From the NCBI RefSeq assembly GCF_001494635.1, contig NZ_LOJF01000001.1:186001-250000 (forward strand): a stretch of DNA of 64,000 nucleotides, written 5' to 3'. The notes beneath the pieces are model-generated. The model did not search any database, was not told where the DNA came from, and worked only from the letters and a program-made list of their open reading frames with translations. The DNA is from Tractidigestivibacter scatoligenes (GTDB lineage: Bacteria; Actinomycetota; Coriobacteriia; Coriobacteriales; Atopobiaceae). The position numbers were made by a program, and so were the translations under genes. Position 1 is the stretch's first letter, and each line of letters starts with the position of its first letter. Positions 1 to 8,374 of the stretch are shown here, in pieces.

Positions 1-536
1 AGCGTGTCGTCTGCGGTTGCCGGGGCCTTCTCGCCAATGGTCTCTACGGCGATGGAGCTTGCAACCTCGCCTGCCGCGTGACCTCCCATGCCGTCGCACA
101 CCGCAAAGCAGGGCGTGCGAATGAGGAACGAGTCCTCGTTATGGCTTCTCACCAGGCCCACGTCGGAGCGCGCGCCCCAGGAGATGAACGCGTTCTTCCC
201 GCAGGTGGCATCGGCTCCGGCGCGACCCTCCACGGGGATGGTCGCGCGTCCGGGAGCGTTGACGGGCTCCTGCGGCTGGGTTGTGTCCTCTGGTGCCTCC
301 TCCTCGTGGGTGCCTTCGGGAGCGGAGGACGCGGGCTGCTCAACCGGCGCCGCATGTTTGGGCTGTGGCGCGGGCGTGGCCTCTTCGTCGGCTGGCGCGC
401 TCTGGTCCACGGCGGCGTGTACGGTCTGCTCGGCAGCCGCGGCATGCTTTCCCACCGCCCCCGCTGGGGGGACGTCAGGCACGACCTCCTCGAGAGGCGT
501 GTCCTTGAGCGGTGTCTGTTGGTCCTCGGCGGCCAT
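1..536 (-). CDS. PP2C-family Ser/Thr protein phosphatase, N-terminal part (cut by window edge)
   Basis: Partial gene; the first 178 codons lie in the window and the rest runs off its left edge. Residues 1-115 are a Pro/Ala/Glu-rich, probably disordered extension. The PP2C fold begins near residue 120 with GARSDVGLVRSHNEDS, followed by AVCDGMGGHAAGE, which are the metal-binding Asp motifs of this family. The ATG overlaps the stop of the upstream FHA gene (TAATG), so translation is probably coupled. It is the last visible gene of a kinase, FhaA, FhaB, phosphatase operon, so the inferred role is to reverse Ser/Thr phosphorylation by the kinase at 2139-3926, like actinobacterial PstP. The long N-terminal extension is unusual, since PstP usually starts directly with the catalytic domain. 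Confidence 0.9.
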   Translation of the reverse strand, partial: MAAEDQQTPLKDTPLEEVVPDVPPAGAVGKHAAAAEQTVHAAVDQSAPADEEATPAPQPKHAAPVEQPASSAPEGTHEEEAPEDTTQPQEPVNAPGRATIPVEGRAGADATCGKNAFISWGARSDVGLVRSHNEDSFLIRTPCFAVCDGMGGHAAGEVASSIAVETIGEKAPATADDT

Positions 537-949
537 TATTGGCGGCTCACTCGCATGACGGTGTCGCCAACCTGCACCTCGTCACCGTCGCGAAGGGTGA
601 CGGGCTGGTCGATGACATGGCCGTTGACCATGGTTCCGTTGGTGGAGCCAAGGTCCTCTAGAACCAGGGCGGGGCCCTGAATGGTAAAGCGCGCGTGCGT
701 TGCCGATACGTATGGCTCGTCAATCACGATGTCAGAGGAGGGCGAGCGGCCCACAACCACGGGGCCGAGCACGTCCACATGCAGGCCACGCATGGCACGC
801 GAGCCCTTCTCGACGTCCACGCACCAGATGGCGGTGTCCCTGCGCTGTCCACGCACTAGGCCCACGCCCGCGCGCATGGCGGCAAAGAGGAACACGTAAA
901 GAAGCACTACCAGGATGATTCGCCCGGCAAAGAGGATTAGGTCGATCAT
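536..949 (-). CDS. FhaB-like membrane-anchored FHA-domain protein
   Basis: 137 residues. A single hydrophobic helix at about residues 3-27 is followed by a linker and a C-terminal FHA domain at about 55-135, with the phosphothreonine-pocket signatures GRSPSSDIVI, VSATHARF and DLGSTNGT. FHA domains bind pThr peptides, and in actinobacteria FhaB (FipA) is a substrate and adaptor of PknA/PknB in cell-envelope growth and division. The order and size match FhaB. It lies 3 nt downstream of the FhaA gene and overlaps the phosphatase start by 1 nt, so all are probably one transcript. The start is ATG at 949. Confidence 0.9.
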   Translation of the reverse strand: MIDLILFAGRIILVVLLYVFLFAAMRAGVGLVRGQRRDTAIWCVDVEKGSRAMRGLHVDVLGPVVVGRSPSSDIVIDEPYVSATHARFTIQGPALVLEDLGSTNGTMVNGHVIDQPVTLRDGDEVQVGDTVMRVSRQ

Positions 950-952
950 GGC

Positions 953-2155
953 CTAGCTCTCCCTGAACTCGAGGTTCACGAGGCCAACGGTAATGAGGTC
1001 ACCGTCGCGCAGGACGCACTCGTCCACGTCGATATCGTTGACGAGCGTGCCGTTGGTGGAGTTGAGGTCAACGATGTGCCAGTTGCTGCCGTCGTACGAG
1101 AGTTCTGCGTGGCGACGGGAGACGTTGGGATCGCGCAGGTAGATGCCGCACTGCGAGCGCTCGCGCCCAATGAGGCACGAGGGGGCCTGCGCGGCATAGG
1201 TGCGGCCGCTCTGGCGGTCGATGAGCATGCAGGTTGCGGCATGGGGCGCTGCGGCCTGGGCAGGAGCTGCGGGCACAGAGACGCTGCGGCGTCGGGTGTC
1301 TGGCACAGGGGTGGGTGCCTGGTTAGCAGCCTGCGGCTGCGGAGTGGGCGCGGGGATGCTGCCGGGCTGCGGAGTTGCGGCCATAACGGCCTGGGCCTGC
1401 TCCTGGACTGCCTGTGCCACGGGTTGCACAACCGGCTGGCCGCCAGGAACGGCTGGAGTCACAACGGGCACGGCAACGGGAGGCACAACCTGTGATGGGC
1501 TTGCGTCAACGTAGGGCACCGGCATGGGGGTAGACGAAGAAGGCGAGGCCATCGCGGGAATCACGGTGCCTGCGGGCTCGACATAGTCAATGGGCATTAC
1601 GTCCAGGCCGGCATCGGTGCCGCTGGGGATGGGCTGTGGAGAAGGCATGGGCGCTACGGGCTGCGGAATGGGGTTGAGATGACCCACGCCTCGCCGTCCA
1701 CGCGGCTTGCCAATTGCCGCTGCGCCTCCAACGCTGGAGTTGCCGCCTAGGAATGCGCGCTCCTCCTCGCGAAGTCGCGCAAGCGTCTGCTCGTTGACGT
1801 TCTCGGCGTCAACGTAGAACTTGCCGGACTTTAAGGACTCGTCAACCATAAAGCGCACGAGTGGCCTGCCTACCAACGCATAGCCCTTCTTGTTGGCGGA
1901 CTCGGTGATGAACTCGCCAAGTTCGTAGTCAATGCGCTCGTACAGCGGGCGCATAAGGGAGTCGTCCTCGGCCGAGACCAGCACCGTGTAGAGAGCGGGT
2001 GCGGTGTCCACGCCATCTATGCGGTACGTCTCGCTCTCCATCTTGCGGGCGGCGTGCTTGGCAAGCTTCTTGAATGAGAATGGCTCCGCATAGCCCTGTG
2101 GGGCAGACTCGAAGACCGAGCTTATTCGGTCCTCAAAATCACTGAGAAAGCTCAT
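953..2155 (-). CDS. FhaA-like protein: DUF3662 domain plus C-terminal FHA domain
   Basis: 400 residues. The N-terminal part (about 1-130) has the DUF3662 pattern known from FhaA proteins, starting MSFLSDFEDRISSVFE with the GYALVGRPLVRFMVDE strand later. A Pro/Ala/Gln-rich linker spans about 150-305. The FHA domain (about 305-400) shows LIGRERSQCGIYLRDPNVSR, RRHAEL and DLNSTNGT. In mycobacteria FhaA is recruited by a phosphorylated pseudokinase and regulates late peptidoglycan synthesis; a similar signalling role is inferred here. Its start overlaps the end of the kinase gene by 17 nt, indicating translational coupling. No catalytic domain is seen. Confidence 0.9.
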   Translation of the reverse strand: MSFLSDFEDRISSVFESAPQGYAEPFSFKKLAKHAARKMESETYRIDGVDTAPALYTVLVSAEDDSLMRPLYERIDYELGEFITESANKKGYALVGRPLVRFMVDESLKSGKFYVDAENVNEQTLARLREEERAFLGGNSSVGGAAAIGKPRGRRGVGHLNPIPQPVAPMPSPQPIPSGTDAGLDVMPIDYVEPAGTVIPAMASPSSSTPMPVPYVDASPSQVVPPVAVPVVTPAVPGGQPVVQPVAQAVQEQAQAVMAATPQPGSIPAPTPQPQAANQAPTPVPDTRRRSVSVPAAPAQAAAPHAATCMLIDRQSGRTYAAQAPSCLIGRERSQCGIYLRDPNVSRRHAELSYDGSNWHIVDLNSTNGTLVNDIDVDECVLRDGDLITVGLVNLEFRES

Positions 2156-3926
2156 CTGAGTCCTCGCCTTCCTGGTCCTCGTCCAGAGGACCCCTCAGGA
2201 CGGTTTCCACACACAAAAACACACTCAAGAATACAGCAAGCCCACAGCCCTCCAATATCTGGCCAAACCAATACCCGCTAGATTCCACTCTGCAGGCGAG
2301 AAGCCAAAACAAGGTGATGGAGACGGCACCCACAACCTGTCCCACAATGCCCGAGGCAACGCTTCCTCTCATGGCTATTGCAGATGCCAGAAGGGCCGAG
2401 GCTGCGCACCCCGCCACGATGGCCCATGTTGCAGGGCTTGAGAGGATGGGGACAAGTGCTGCTACGGTTGTTTGGGCCGAGAAGCCCCCTGCTGCGGCAG
2501 CCCCTGCGAGAAGCGAGAGAAGTGCTCCTGCGGCACCTGTGGCAGCCGCGGGAAGAGGGTCCATGCCGTAGCCGGCTAGAGCAACGCCCGCGGCGGGCGA
2601 GTTGAGGCAGACGGGGGCAAGCAGGGCTGCGGTGGAAACGTGGTCCGTGTGGCCGCAGGTGACCCACCACACCGCAAGGCTTGCTGCGGTCACAAGCGCC
2701 AGCGGGAATGACGACGCCGTAACGTGTGCCGTGGCAAGCGCCACCACGAGGGCAACGCCTGCGATAGCAGAGCCTATGGGCGGCCACGCGGCGCACGCCG
2801 CAGCAGAGACCAGGGCCCCTATCAGCGAAAAGGCGTCTGTCGTGCTGGGGATGGCAGGCAGGATGGTGTGCATGGCAAAAAACGTGCATACTGCGGAGGC
2901 CGCACGCTCGAGGGCAGGGGCCAACCAGGGCAGGCGCACGTGCGCGGGCAGCTTGGATGGCGTGGCGGCAAGGGACGGGTCGTCGTTCTCGGACTGGTCA
3001 ACCAGCTCGCGAAGGGACTCTGCCCCCTCGGCACCGTCGCCAAGCTCGGGCAGCATGGCCCGCGCAAACTCCTTTACGGAGGAGGTCCGCTCGGCGGCAG
3101 TGGGGGACAGGGCGCGGAGCAGGGCGGTCTCGGCCTCGGGGGCAAGGCTTGGATCAAGCTTGGAGATTGGCGGCTTGGGGCCGCGAACTATTGCGTCGAG
3201 CGAGCCCTTGGGCGTAGCGGAGGCAAACGGGCTTCTCCCCGTAAGCGCCTGCCAGGTCACGACGGCAAGGGAGAACACGTCCGTGCGTTCGTCTACAAGA
3301 AGGCCCTGAATCTGCTCGGGCGGCATGTAGCCAACCGTGCCGCCGCGCGCCCCGCCGTAGCCGGCAGCCGAGGCGAGCGTTGCCATGCCAAAGTCCGCCA
3401 GCTTCACGGTGCCCTGACGGTCGATCATGATGTTCGTGGGCTTGATGTCCAGGTGGAGCACGCCGTTCTCGTGGGCATAGGTGAGTGCGGCAGCAACCGA
3501 ACGCAGCACGTGGGCACACTCCTCGTGCGTAAGGACGCCGTTCTCAACGCGGGCAAGAAGCTCGGCAAGGTTGAGGCCGTCCACGTACTCCATGACCAGG
3601 TACGCGTAGGTACCGTCTGTCTCAAAGTCGTAGACCGTCACGATGTTTGGGTGGGCGAGAAGGCAGGCGGTACGCGCCTCGGCCAGCGCCTCGTCCGCCG
3701 TTGAGGCGGAGATGCCAGTGGAGTCCCCTGCGGCAAGTAGCGGAATGCGCTTGATGGCAACCCTGCGCTGCAGGCGCGTGTCCCAGCAGGTGCATACGGT
3801 GCCAAAGCCACCGGCGCCCCGCCGGGCGAGCACACGGTAGCGCCCGAGGAGCGTCTCCTCGGGGATAGCGTGCGAGCCGGGCTTGACCGGCCGCACGGCG
3901 CTCTGTGTGGGGTTGGTGCTGCCCAC
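2139..3926 (-). CDS. Membrane Ser/Thr protein kinase without PASTA domains
   Basis: 595 residues from GTG 3926, chosen because GAGGAG lies 5 nt upstream; an in-frame ATG at 3983 has no good ribosome site. The kinase domain (about 28-300) has the Gly-loop GAGGFGTV, VAIKR with Lys59, the catalytic loop HLDIKPTN and DFGMA. The catalytic loop reads HLD instead of HRD, so it is a non-RD kinase and may not need activation-loop phosphorylation. After a polar linker the C-terminal 200 residues are a block of Ala/Val/Leu-rich membrane segments (about 330-580). Typical PknB kinases have one membrane helix and extracellular PASTA repeats, which are absent. It heads the FhaA-FhaB-PP2C operon, whose products are its likely partners. 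Confidence 0.88.
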   Translation of the reverse strand: MGSTNPTQSAVRPVKPGSHAIPEETLLGRYRVLARRGAGGFGTVCTCWDTRLQRRVAIKRIPLLAAGDSTGISASTADEALAEARTACLLAHPNIVTVYDFETDGTYAYLVMEYVDGLNLAELLARVENGVLTHEECAHVLRSVAAALTYAHENGVLHLDIKPTNIMIDRQGTVKLADFGMATLASAAGYGGARGGTVGYMPPEQIQGLLVDERTDVFSLAVVTWQALTGRSPFASATPKGSLDAIVRGPKPPISKLDPSLAPEAETALLRALSPTAAERTSSVKEFARAMLPELGDGAEGAESLRELVDQSENDDPSLAATPSKLPAHVRLPWLAPALERAASAVCTFFAMHTILPAIPSTTDAFSLIGALVSAAACAAWPPIGSAIAGVALVVALATAHVTASSFPLALVTAASLAVWWVTCGHTDHVSTAALLAPVCLNSPAAGVALAGYGMDPLPAAATGAAGALLSLLAGAAAAGGFSAQTTVAALVPILSSPATWAIVAGCAASALLASAIAMRGSVASGIVGQVVGAVSITLFWLLACRVESSGYWFGQILEGCGLAVFLSVFLCVETVLRGPLDEDQEGEDSDELSQ

Positions 3927-4105
3927 GGCAACTCCTCGTTGTGCGTTTGTGACTTCGTTTTTTTCTGGCCGTGATGAGGACATTCTACCTAAACGGGTTG
4001 GTGGGAGTTTCTGGCACGAGAGGAATGTGACGCTTGACTGTTGGCAGATGTCCTTTCGGGGTTGAACCCGACGCCCTTTCAGCTGTGACTTTTGCCAAAC
4101 TTCGG

Positions 4106-4134
4106 TTGGCATTTTTCGCTGGATGCTGTAATAT
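4106..4134 (+). promoter_or_regulatory. Promoter of tRNA-Leu
   Basis: TTGGCA (4106-4111) and TAATAT (4129-4134) are separated by 17 bp and end 10 bp before the mature tRNA. This is a good sigma-70-type match at the expected place. Confidence 0.75.
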
Positions 4135-4144
4135 ATCCCAGCAC

Positions 4145-4231
4145 GCGGGCGTGGCGGAATTGGCAGACGCGTACGGTTCAGGTCCGTATGAGAGCAATCT
4201 CATGAAGGTTCAAGTCCTTTCGCCCGCACCA
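4145..4231 (+). tRNA. tRNA-Leu (anticodon CAG)
   Basis: Class II tRNA of 87 nt. Acceptor arms GCGGGCG and CGCCCGC pair, the 3' ACCA is encoded, the anticodon loop TTCAGGT gives CAG, and there is a long variable arm and a T-loop GGTTCAAGTCC. It reads CUG leucine codons. Confidence 0.97.
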
Positions 4232-4240
4232 TGAATTGCC

Positions 4241-4282
4241 AGAGCGCCTTCGCTGGGTTCCAGCGGAGGCGCTCTTCTTTAC
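4241..4282 (+). terminator. Rho-independent terminator of tRNA-Leu
   Basis: Arms of 16 bp (4241-4256 and 4260-4275) with one G-T wobble and a 3 nt loop, followed by a T-rich TTCTTT tract 10 nt after the tRNA. Confidence 0.85.
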
Positions 4283-4320
4283 GCTTGCCTGGCTGCTCTC
4301 GCGCGGCGCAACACGGAAAT

Positions 4321-4499
4321 GCGCACTCAGGCGAATTAATGCCGCCGGAACAAGGATTTTGTACGCACCTGCTGCCAAAACGCGCCTTCCGGAGACAAAT
4401 TGCCGCCGGAGAGCCCCTTTTGTACAAACTTGCTGCTAAAACCTGCACTCGGGCGGCAAAATGGCGCCGGAGCGGGGGTTTCGTACACACAACAAGCGG
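4321..4499. repeat. R1 repeat cluster: three tandem 60-62 bp hairpin units
   Basis: This fills most of the gene-free stretch 4283-4549. Three units start near 4321, 4382 and 4444. Each has a CGCCGGA(G)-type imperfect hairpin, then TTTTGTAC or TTTCGTAC, then a TGCTGC-AAAA box. The same unit occurs at 26620-26755 and 30350-30525 in the opposite orientation. No open reading frame here looks real. Confidence 0.75.
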
Positions 4500-4549
4500 C
4501 ACCGTCGCTTGCTGCACCGGTGCCGTCACGTTCTTCTCAGCCTTGAGGG

Positions 4550-4744
4550 CTACTTATCGGCGTCCTCATCGTCGTCATCGCCAAACAGGTCCCAATCGTC
4601 GTCGGACTTCTCGTGGTTGTAGTACTGCTTGCGCGTGCGACGCTCAAGGACGAATGAGATGAGCAGGCATACCAGCATGCCGCCAATCACGAGGCACACT
4701 ACGCCGGTCTTGTCGCTGAAAAGCCAGGTGAAGAAGTCCTGCAT
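4550..4744 (-). CDS. Small single-span membrane protein with acidic tail
   Basis: 64 residues from ATG 4744, chosen because GGGAGG lies 7 nt upstream; a longer frame to 4879 would run into the serS promoter region. Residues 12-35 form one hydrophobic helix (VCLVIGGMLVCLLISFVL). A basic RRTRKQYY segment follows, which suggests the C-terminus stays in the cytoplasm, and the tail is very acidic (DDDWDLFGDDDDEDADK). I do not recognise a family. It is divergent from serS, with about 150 bp between the two starts, and stands alone. Expression is plausible given the ribosome site; the function is unknown. Confidence 0.6.
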   Translation of the reverse strand: MQDFFTWLFSDKTGVVCLVIGGMLVCLLISFVLERRTRKQYYNHEKSDDDWDLFGDDDDEDADK

Positions 4745-4891
4745 ACGTAAGCCTCCCGGGCTTTGGGCCCGCAAGGGGCCAACGGATACCGCACAAGTAT
4801 ATACTTGGAGCGCCGTCGGGCCGCAGCTGCGGCTTTGGCGCGCCGGACATCGCTGCGGCATATCGTCGCACATACGCAAGGGAGTTCACAC

Positions 4892-6178
4892 ATGCTCGAC
4901 ATTAAGTTCGTGCGAGAGAATCCAGACCTCGTTGACAAGTCTTGCGCCTCTCGCCAGAACGCGCATTGGGATCGCGAGCGCTTCTTCGAGCTTGACGAGG
5001 AGCGTCGCTCGGTCATTGCTGAGGTAGAGCAGCTGCAGGCGGACCGCAATTCCATCTCCAAGCAGGTGGGCCAGCTCATGCGCGAGGGCAAGAAGGACGA
5101 GGCCGAGGCTGCAAAGGCCAAGGTTGCGGCTAGCAAGGACCGCATTGCCGAGCTTAACGATAAGCGTACCAAGGTCGAGAAGGACCTGTTTGACCTGGTT
5201 GCCGCCATCCCCAATATCCCGCATGAGTCCGTGCCGTATGGCGTCGATGACTCCGACAACCCCGAGGTCCGTCGCTGGGGCGAGCCCACGCAGTTCGACT
5301 TCGAGCCCAAGGCGCACTGGGACCTTGGCCCCTCCACCGGCATGATCGACTTCGAGCGTGGCATCAAGCTTGCCGGCACGCGCTTCTACCTGCTTGGCGG
5401 CGCGGGCGCCCTCATGGAGCGCGCGCTTATCAACTTCTTCATTGACACGCACGTGAAGGCGGGTTTCACCGAGTGGTGGCCGCCCGTCATTACCAACTAT
5501 GACTCCCTCTTTGGCACGGGCCAGCTGCCCAAGTTCGACGAGGACCTCTACCACGTGAGCGGCGGCATGTACCTCATCCCCACGGCCGAGGTTATGCTCA
5601 CCAACATCCACAGGGACGAGATTCTCGACGGTGACAAGCTGCCACTTTGGTACACCGCCTTCACGCCCTGCTTCCGCGAGGAGGCAGGCTCTGCCGGCCG
5701 AGACACGCGCGGCATCATTCGCGTGCACGAGTTCGACAAGGTCGAGATGGTCAAGTTCGCCAAGCCCGAGGACTCGATGAACCAGCTCGAGAGCATGGTC
5801 GCCGAGGCCGAGAGGTGCCTGCAGCTCCTTGGCCTTCCCTACCACGTGGTCACGCTCTGCACCGGTGACATTGGCTTCTCGGCCACCAAGTGCTACGACC
5901 TCGAGGTCTGGCTGCCCAGCTACAACAACTACAAGGAGATCTCCTCCTGCTCAAACTGCTGGGACTTCCAGGCACGCCGTGCGAACATCCGCTACAAGGA
6001 CCCCGCGGAGTTCAAGGGTACGCGCCTGGTCCACACCCTCAACGGCTCTGGCCTTGCCGTTGGACGCACCATGGCCGCAATCATGGAGAACTACCAGAAC
6101 GCCGACGGCTCCATTACGGTGCCCGAGGTTCTGCGTCCCTACATGCGCGACATGGAGGTCATCAAGCCTCTTGCATGA
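4892..6178 (+). CDS. serS: Serine--tRNA ligase
   Basis: 428 residues, the usual length for bacterial SerRS. It charges tRNA-Ser (and tRNA-Sec where present) with serine in the cytoplasm. The N-terminal 110 residues form the antiparallel coiled-coil tRNA-binding arm ([19 protein letters not shown] onward). The class II catalytic core has motif 2 [20 protein letters not shown] and motif 3 [19 protein letters not shown] near the C-terminus. The start at ATG 4892 has AAGGGAG 7 nt upstream; a longer frame from 4763 adds an unconserved stretch and was rejected. It is monocistronic with its own terminator. I saw no T-box leader. Confidence 0.97.
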   Translation: MLDIKFVRENPDLVDKSCASRQNAHWDRERFFELDEERRSVIAEVEQLQADRNSISKQVGQLMREGKKDEAEAAKAKVAASKDRIAELNDKRTKVEKDLFDLVAAIPNIPHESVPYGVDDSDNPEVRRWGEPTQFDFEPKAHWDLGPSTGMIDFERGIKLAGTRFYLLGGAGALMERALINFFIDTHVKAGFTEWWPPVITNYDSLFGTGQLPKFDEDLYHVSGGMYLIPTAEVMLTNIHRDEILDGDKLPLWYTAFTPCFREEAGSAGRDTRGIIRVHEFDKVEMVKFAKPEDSMNQLESMVAEAERCLQLLGLPYHVVTLCTGDIGFSATKCYDLEVWLPSYNNYKEISSCSNCWDFQARRANIRYKDPAEFKGTRLVHTLNGSGLAVGRTMAAIMENYQNADGSITVPEVLRPYMRDMEVIKPLA

Positions 6179-6196
6179 GACAGAGGGAGTTTCTCT

Positions 6197-6225
6197 TGAG
6201 ACAAAGGGACTGTCCCTTTGTCTCA
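6197..6225. repeat. Perfect 29 nt palindrome just after serS
   Basis: Arms of 14 bp (TGAGACAAAGGGAC) around one central T, 18 nt after the serS stop. A degenerate half copy (GAGACAGAGGGAG) lies directly upstream, overlapping the serS stop. It looks like a dispersed palindromic element rather than a terminator, because a separate terminator follows. Confidence 0.8.
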
Positions 6226-6227
6226 TT

Positions 6228-6262
6228 AGGGGGTGTCGCCTGGTGGCGGCACCCCCTCTTTT
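6228..6262 (+). terminator. Terminator of serS
   Basis: Stem AGGGGGTGTCGCC with GGCGGCACCCCCT (13 bp, 4 nt loop) followed by CTTTTGT. Confidence 0.85.
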
Positions 6263-6284
6263 GTGCGCGGATGAGTTGAGCGCG

Positions 6285-7238
6285 CTAGGAGTTCTGCTGG
6301 GAGCTCTGCCAGCCACGGACCATGCTGGCAATGGCGTCCACGGCGGCGCGGCGCATGGCCGAGAAGGCGCTGGGCCGTGCGGGGCTCCAGTCAACCGGAT
6401 TGGCGCGAAGCATCTCTCGCGCCTCGTCAATGACCTGCTTGCCGGTTCCCGCCTGGAAGGCGTCTGCGCCGGAAACGGGCAGGTTGACGTAGATGTCGGC
6501 AGCTTGTGCGTGCAGGCGGTCGAGCTGGTTTGCGCCGCACGACATGGTCCTCTGGGCAATGGCAAGCGGCTTGAGGTCATTGAGGGGCTCGAGCTGGCGA
6601 ATCATTCCCACGCCCACTACCGCATCCACCGAGCTGCGGTCGAAGAGTGGAGTGGGGAGGTTCATGCGGCAGCCTCCGTCCATGTAGACGTGGCCCCTAT
6701 AGGTGGTTGGCGCAATGACCAGGGGATACGAGGCCGAGGCGCAGGCGCAGCTTGCCACGTCAAGGTCATCGCCCGAGATGCAGGTCCAGCCAGCGCCCGT
6801 GCTCTTGAAGAGCTCCGGGTCGTTTGTGAACACGGTGAGCTCGCCCGAGACAATGTCTACGGCCGGCATGGCAACCGGCATGATAAAGTCTGCAAAGGTA
6901 TGGATGCCCGCCTCGCCAAGGACGCCGCGAGCAAGCTCCTGCATCTTCTCGGATTCGACGATGCCGTTTGAGGTCACCATGTTAATCACGCGCAGACGCA
7001 GGTTCTTGAGGGTGCCCGTCTCGACAACCCGGCGGTCCAACTCAACCAGCAGCTCTGCAACGCGCTCGGGCGAGAGGCCCGCCCCCACGAGGGCGGCGAC
7101 AAGGGAGCCCATCGATGTGCCCGCAACAGCGCCAATGTTGATTCCCTCCCGTGCCAGATCCTCGACAACAGCGACCTCAGCATACGAGCGGAAGCCGCCA
7201 CCGCAGAACGCAACGCCTACTCCGTCGACCTTGCTCAT
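6285..7238 (-). CDS. Patatin-like phospholipase / acyl hydrolase (RssA-like)
   Basis: 317 residues. The oxyanion-hole motif CGGGFRS (12-18), the nucleophile elbow GTSMG with Ser42, and the dyad Asp187 in MDGG are all present, so the Ser-Asp dyad is intact. No signal peptide or membrane helix is seen, so it is probably cytoplasmic, acting on phospholipids or other acyl esters. The RssA/YchK group fits by size, but the substrate is unknown. It is convergent with serS, and the next gene upstream starts divergently at 7426. ATG 7238 has GGGACGGAGGATGGG just before it, which gives a good ribosome site. Confidence 0.88.
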   Translation of the reverse strand: MSKVDGVGVAFCGGGFRSYAEVAVVEDLAREGINIGAVAGTSMGSLVAALVGAGLSPERVAELLVELDRRVVETGTLKNLRLRVINMVTSNGIVESEKMQELARGVLGEAGIHTFADFIMPVAMPAVDIVSGELTVFTNDPELFKSTGAGWTCISGDDLDVASCACASASYPLVIAPTTYRGHVYMDGGCRMNLPTPLFDRSSVDAVVGVGMIRQLEPLNDLKPLAIAQRTMSCGANQLDRLHAQAADIYVNLPVSGADAFQAGTGKQVIDEAREMLRANPVDWSPARPSAFSAMRRAAVDAIASMVRGWQSSQQNS

Positions 7239-7425
7239 CCCATCCTCCGTCCCTCGGACAACTAAGTTCTAAAGTACCCGGAGATATTCCTCTCCGCCAC
7301 ATCCCTCGTATGCCGCTCGCCGAAGAGAATTACCGGTGAGTGAATTATGAGAACATATGTTCTGTAATTTTGAGTCAATAGAGTAGACTAGCTTCAACAC
7401 GCAATCAAATGGGGAGGGGTCAAAG

Positions 7426-7818
7426 ATGGCTAAGAACATGCAGAGCGGAGAAATGCAGGTCATCTCTCGGAAGAAGCAGTTTGATGACGTCACGGTGGTC
7501 AAGTATGGTTATGCCGAAGATGGGTCGCTCATGGTAAGCGAGGAGGTGAGCGGTCCTTCCACCAGCGTTGCATATGGTGAGTCCGCTCACAAGCTGAGGG
7601 CCATTTTCTCTCCGGGCGTCATAGGTGATCTTATGGAGCTACTCGGGGATGGGGCTGCAGGCGACAAGGCGGGCATCGTCTTGCGCGCGTACTTCAAAGA
7701 CGGGGAACATGCCCTAATCGACCTAATGGATCTTTGCGATTTGCGGAGAGTCCCATATGCGTATCAGTCGCTGGGCTCTACGGGCGCAACGTATCGGCCT
7801 AGCTTTGAAAGGCCGTAA
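7426..7818 (+). CDS. Hypothetical protein, 130 residues
   Basis: I do not recognise a family. The protein is soluble and mixed in composition, without signal peptide, membrane helix or cysteine motif, and has short strand-like stretches (VTVVKYGYAEDGSLMVSEEV; AGIVLRAYFKDGEHALIDLMDL). The start is supported by GGGGAGGGG 8 nt upstream of ATG 7426. The 187 bp upstream is AT-rich compared with its surroundings. It stands alone between the lipase gene and the tRNA pair. The sequence CGTAAGCGGTA at its stop codon resembles boxes at 11028 and 17879. Confidence 0.65.
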   Translation: MAKNMQSGEMQVISRKKQFDDVTVVKYGYAEDGSLMVSEEVSGPSTSVAYGESAHKLRAIFSPGVIGDLMELLGDGAAGDKAGIVLRAYFKDGEHALIDLMDLCDLRRVPYAYQSLGSTGATYRPSFERP

Positions 7819-7863
7819 GCGGTACGTGGTGTAGAGGCGCGGCAAGCACAATTGCCATGGATA

Positions 7864-7897
7864 AGAAAACAGCCAGGCGAGAAATTCTCGCCTGGCT
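7864..7897 (-). terminator. Terminator of tRNA-Arg
   Basis: Read on the minus strand, 13 bp arms (7885-7897 with 7871-7883) are followed by TGTTTTCTTAT, directly downstream of the tRNA. Confidence 0.85.
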
Positions 7898-7907
7898 CTC
7901 AAGTTCG

Positions 7908-7984
7908 TGGTGCGCCGTATAGGATTCGAACCTATGACGCCCTGATTCGTAGTCAGGTCCTCTATCCAGCTGAGGTAACGGCGC
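7908..7984 (-). tRNA. tRNA-Arg (anticodon ACG)
   Basis: 77 nt, minus strand. Acceptor arms GCGCCGT and ACGGCGC pair, the 3' CCA is encoded, the anticodon stem-loop CTGACTACGAATCAG gives ACG (wobble A probably converted to inosine), and the T arm is AGGTTCGAATCCT. Confidence 0.97.
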
Positions 7985-7994
7985 GTGCGGTTAG

Positions 7995-8025
7995 ATAATA
8001 TGGCACGAATGCTTAGGGACGTCAA
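7995..8025 (-). promoter_or_regulatory. Promoter of tRNA-Arg
   Basis: On the minus strand TTGACG (8025-8020) and TATTAT (8000-7995) are 19 bp apart, ending 10 bp before the tRNA. The spacing is slightly long, but both boxes are strong. Confidence 0.6.
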
Positions 8026-8186
8026 GAACTTTTTCTCGCACACATTATTGTCGCAATGCGGACTGCTCTGTACTGCTGTGCGAGTCGGCAAAACGAAGGG
8101 GCCGAGAACATCGCTGCCCCCGGCCCCATATGCTCACGTCGTAACTAAGCACCCTTGCTAGCGGGCAAGTTCGTACGTTAATGCTC

Positions 8187-8277
8187 TGGCGGAGAGCTGG
8201 GGATTCGAACCCCAGATTCCCTTGGAGGGAATACTCGCTTAGCAGGCGAGCACCTTCGGCCTCTCGGTCAGCTCTCC
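8187..8277 (-). tRNA. tRNA-Ser (anticodon GCT)
   Basis: Class II tRNA of 91 nt. Acceptor arms GGAGAGC and GCTCTCC pair, with discriminator G and encoded CCA. The anticodon loop is CTGCTAA (GCT), and the long variable arm ATTCCCTCCAAGGGAAT is typical of tRNA-Ser. Confidence 0.97.
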
Positions 8278-8294
8278 GAACGTTGTGCCCAAGC

Positions 8295-8324
8295 ATGATA
8301 CCCCACAAAGCGGGCTTGTCACAA
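8295..8324 (-). promoter_or_regulatory. Promoter of tRNA-Ser
   Basis: On the minus strand TTGTGA (8324-8319) and TATCAT (8300-8295) with an 18 bp spacer, ending 17 bp before the tRNA. Confidence 0.6.
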
Positions 8325-8374
8325 CCCAGTTTTCGAGATGTGGGCGTTCCCAACTTTCTTTATCGGTCCCGCGG

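Noticed and set aside
4231-4662. 143-codon open frame after tRNA-Leu
   Set aside because: It begins at the tRNA 3' end, runs through the terminator and the R1 repeats, and has no ribosome site.
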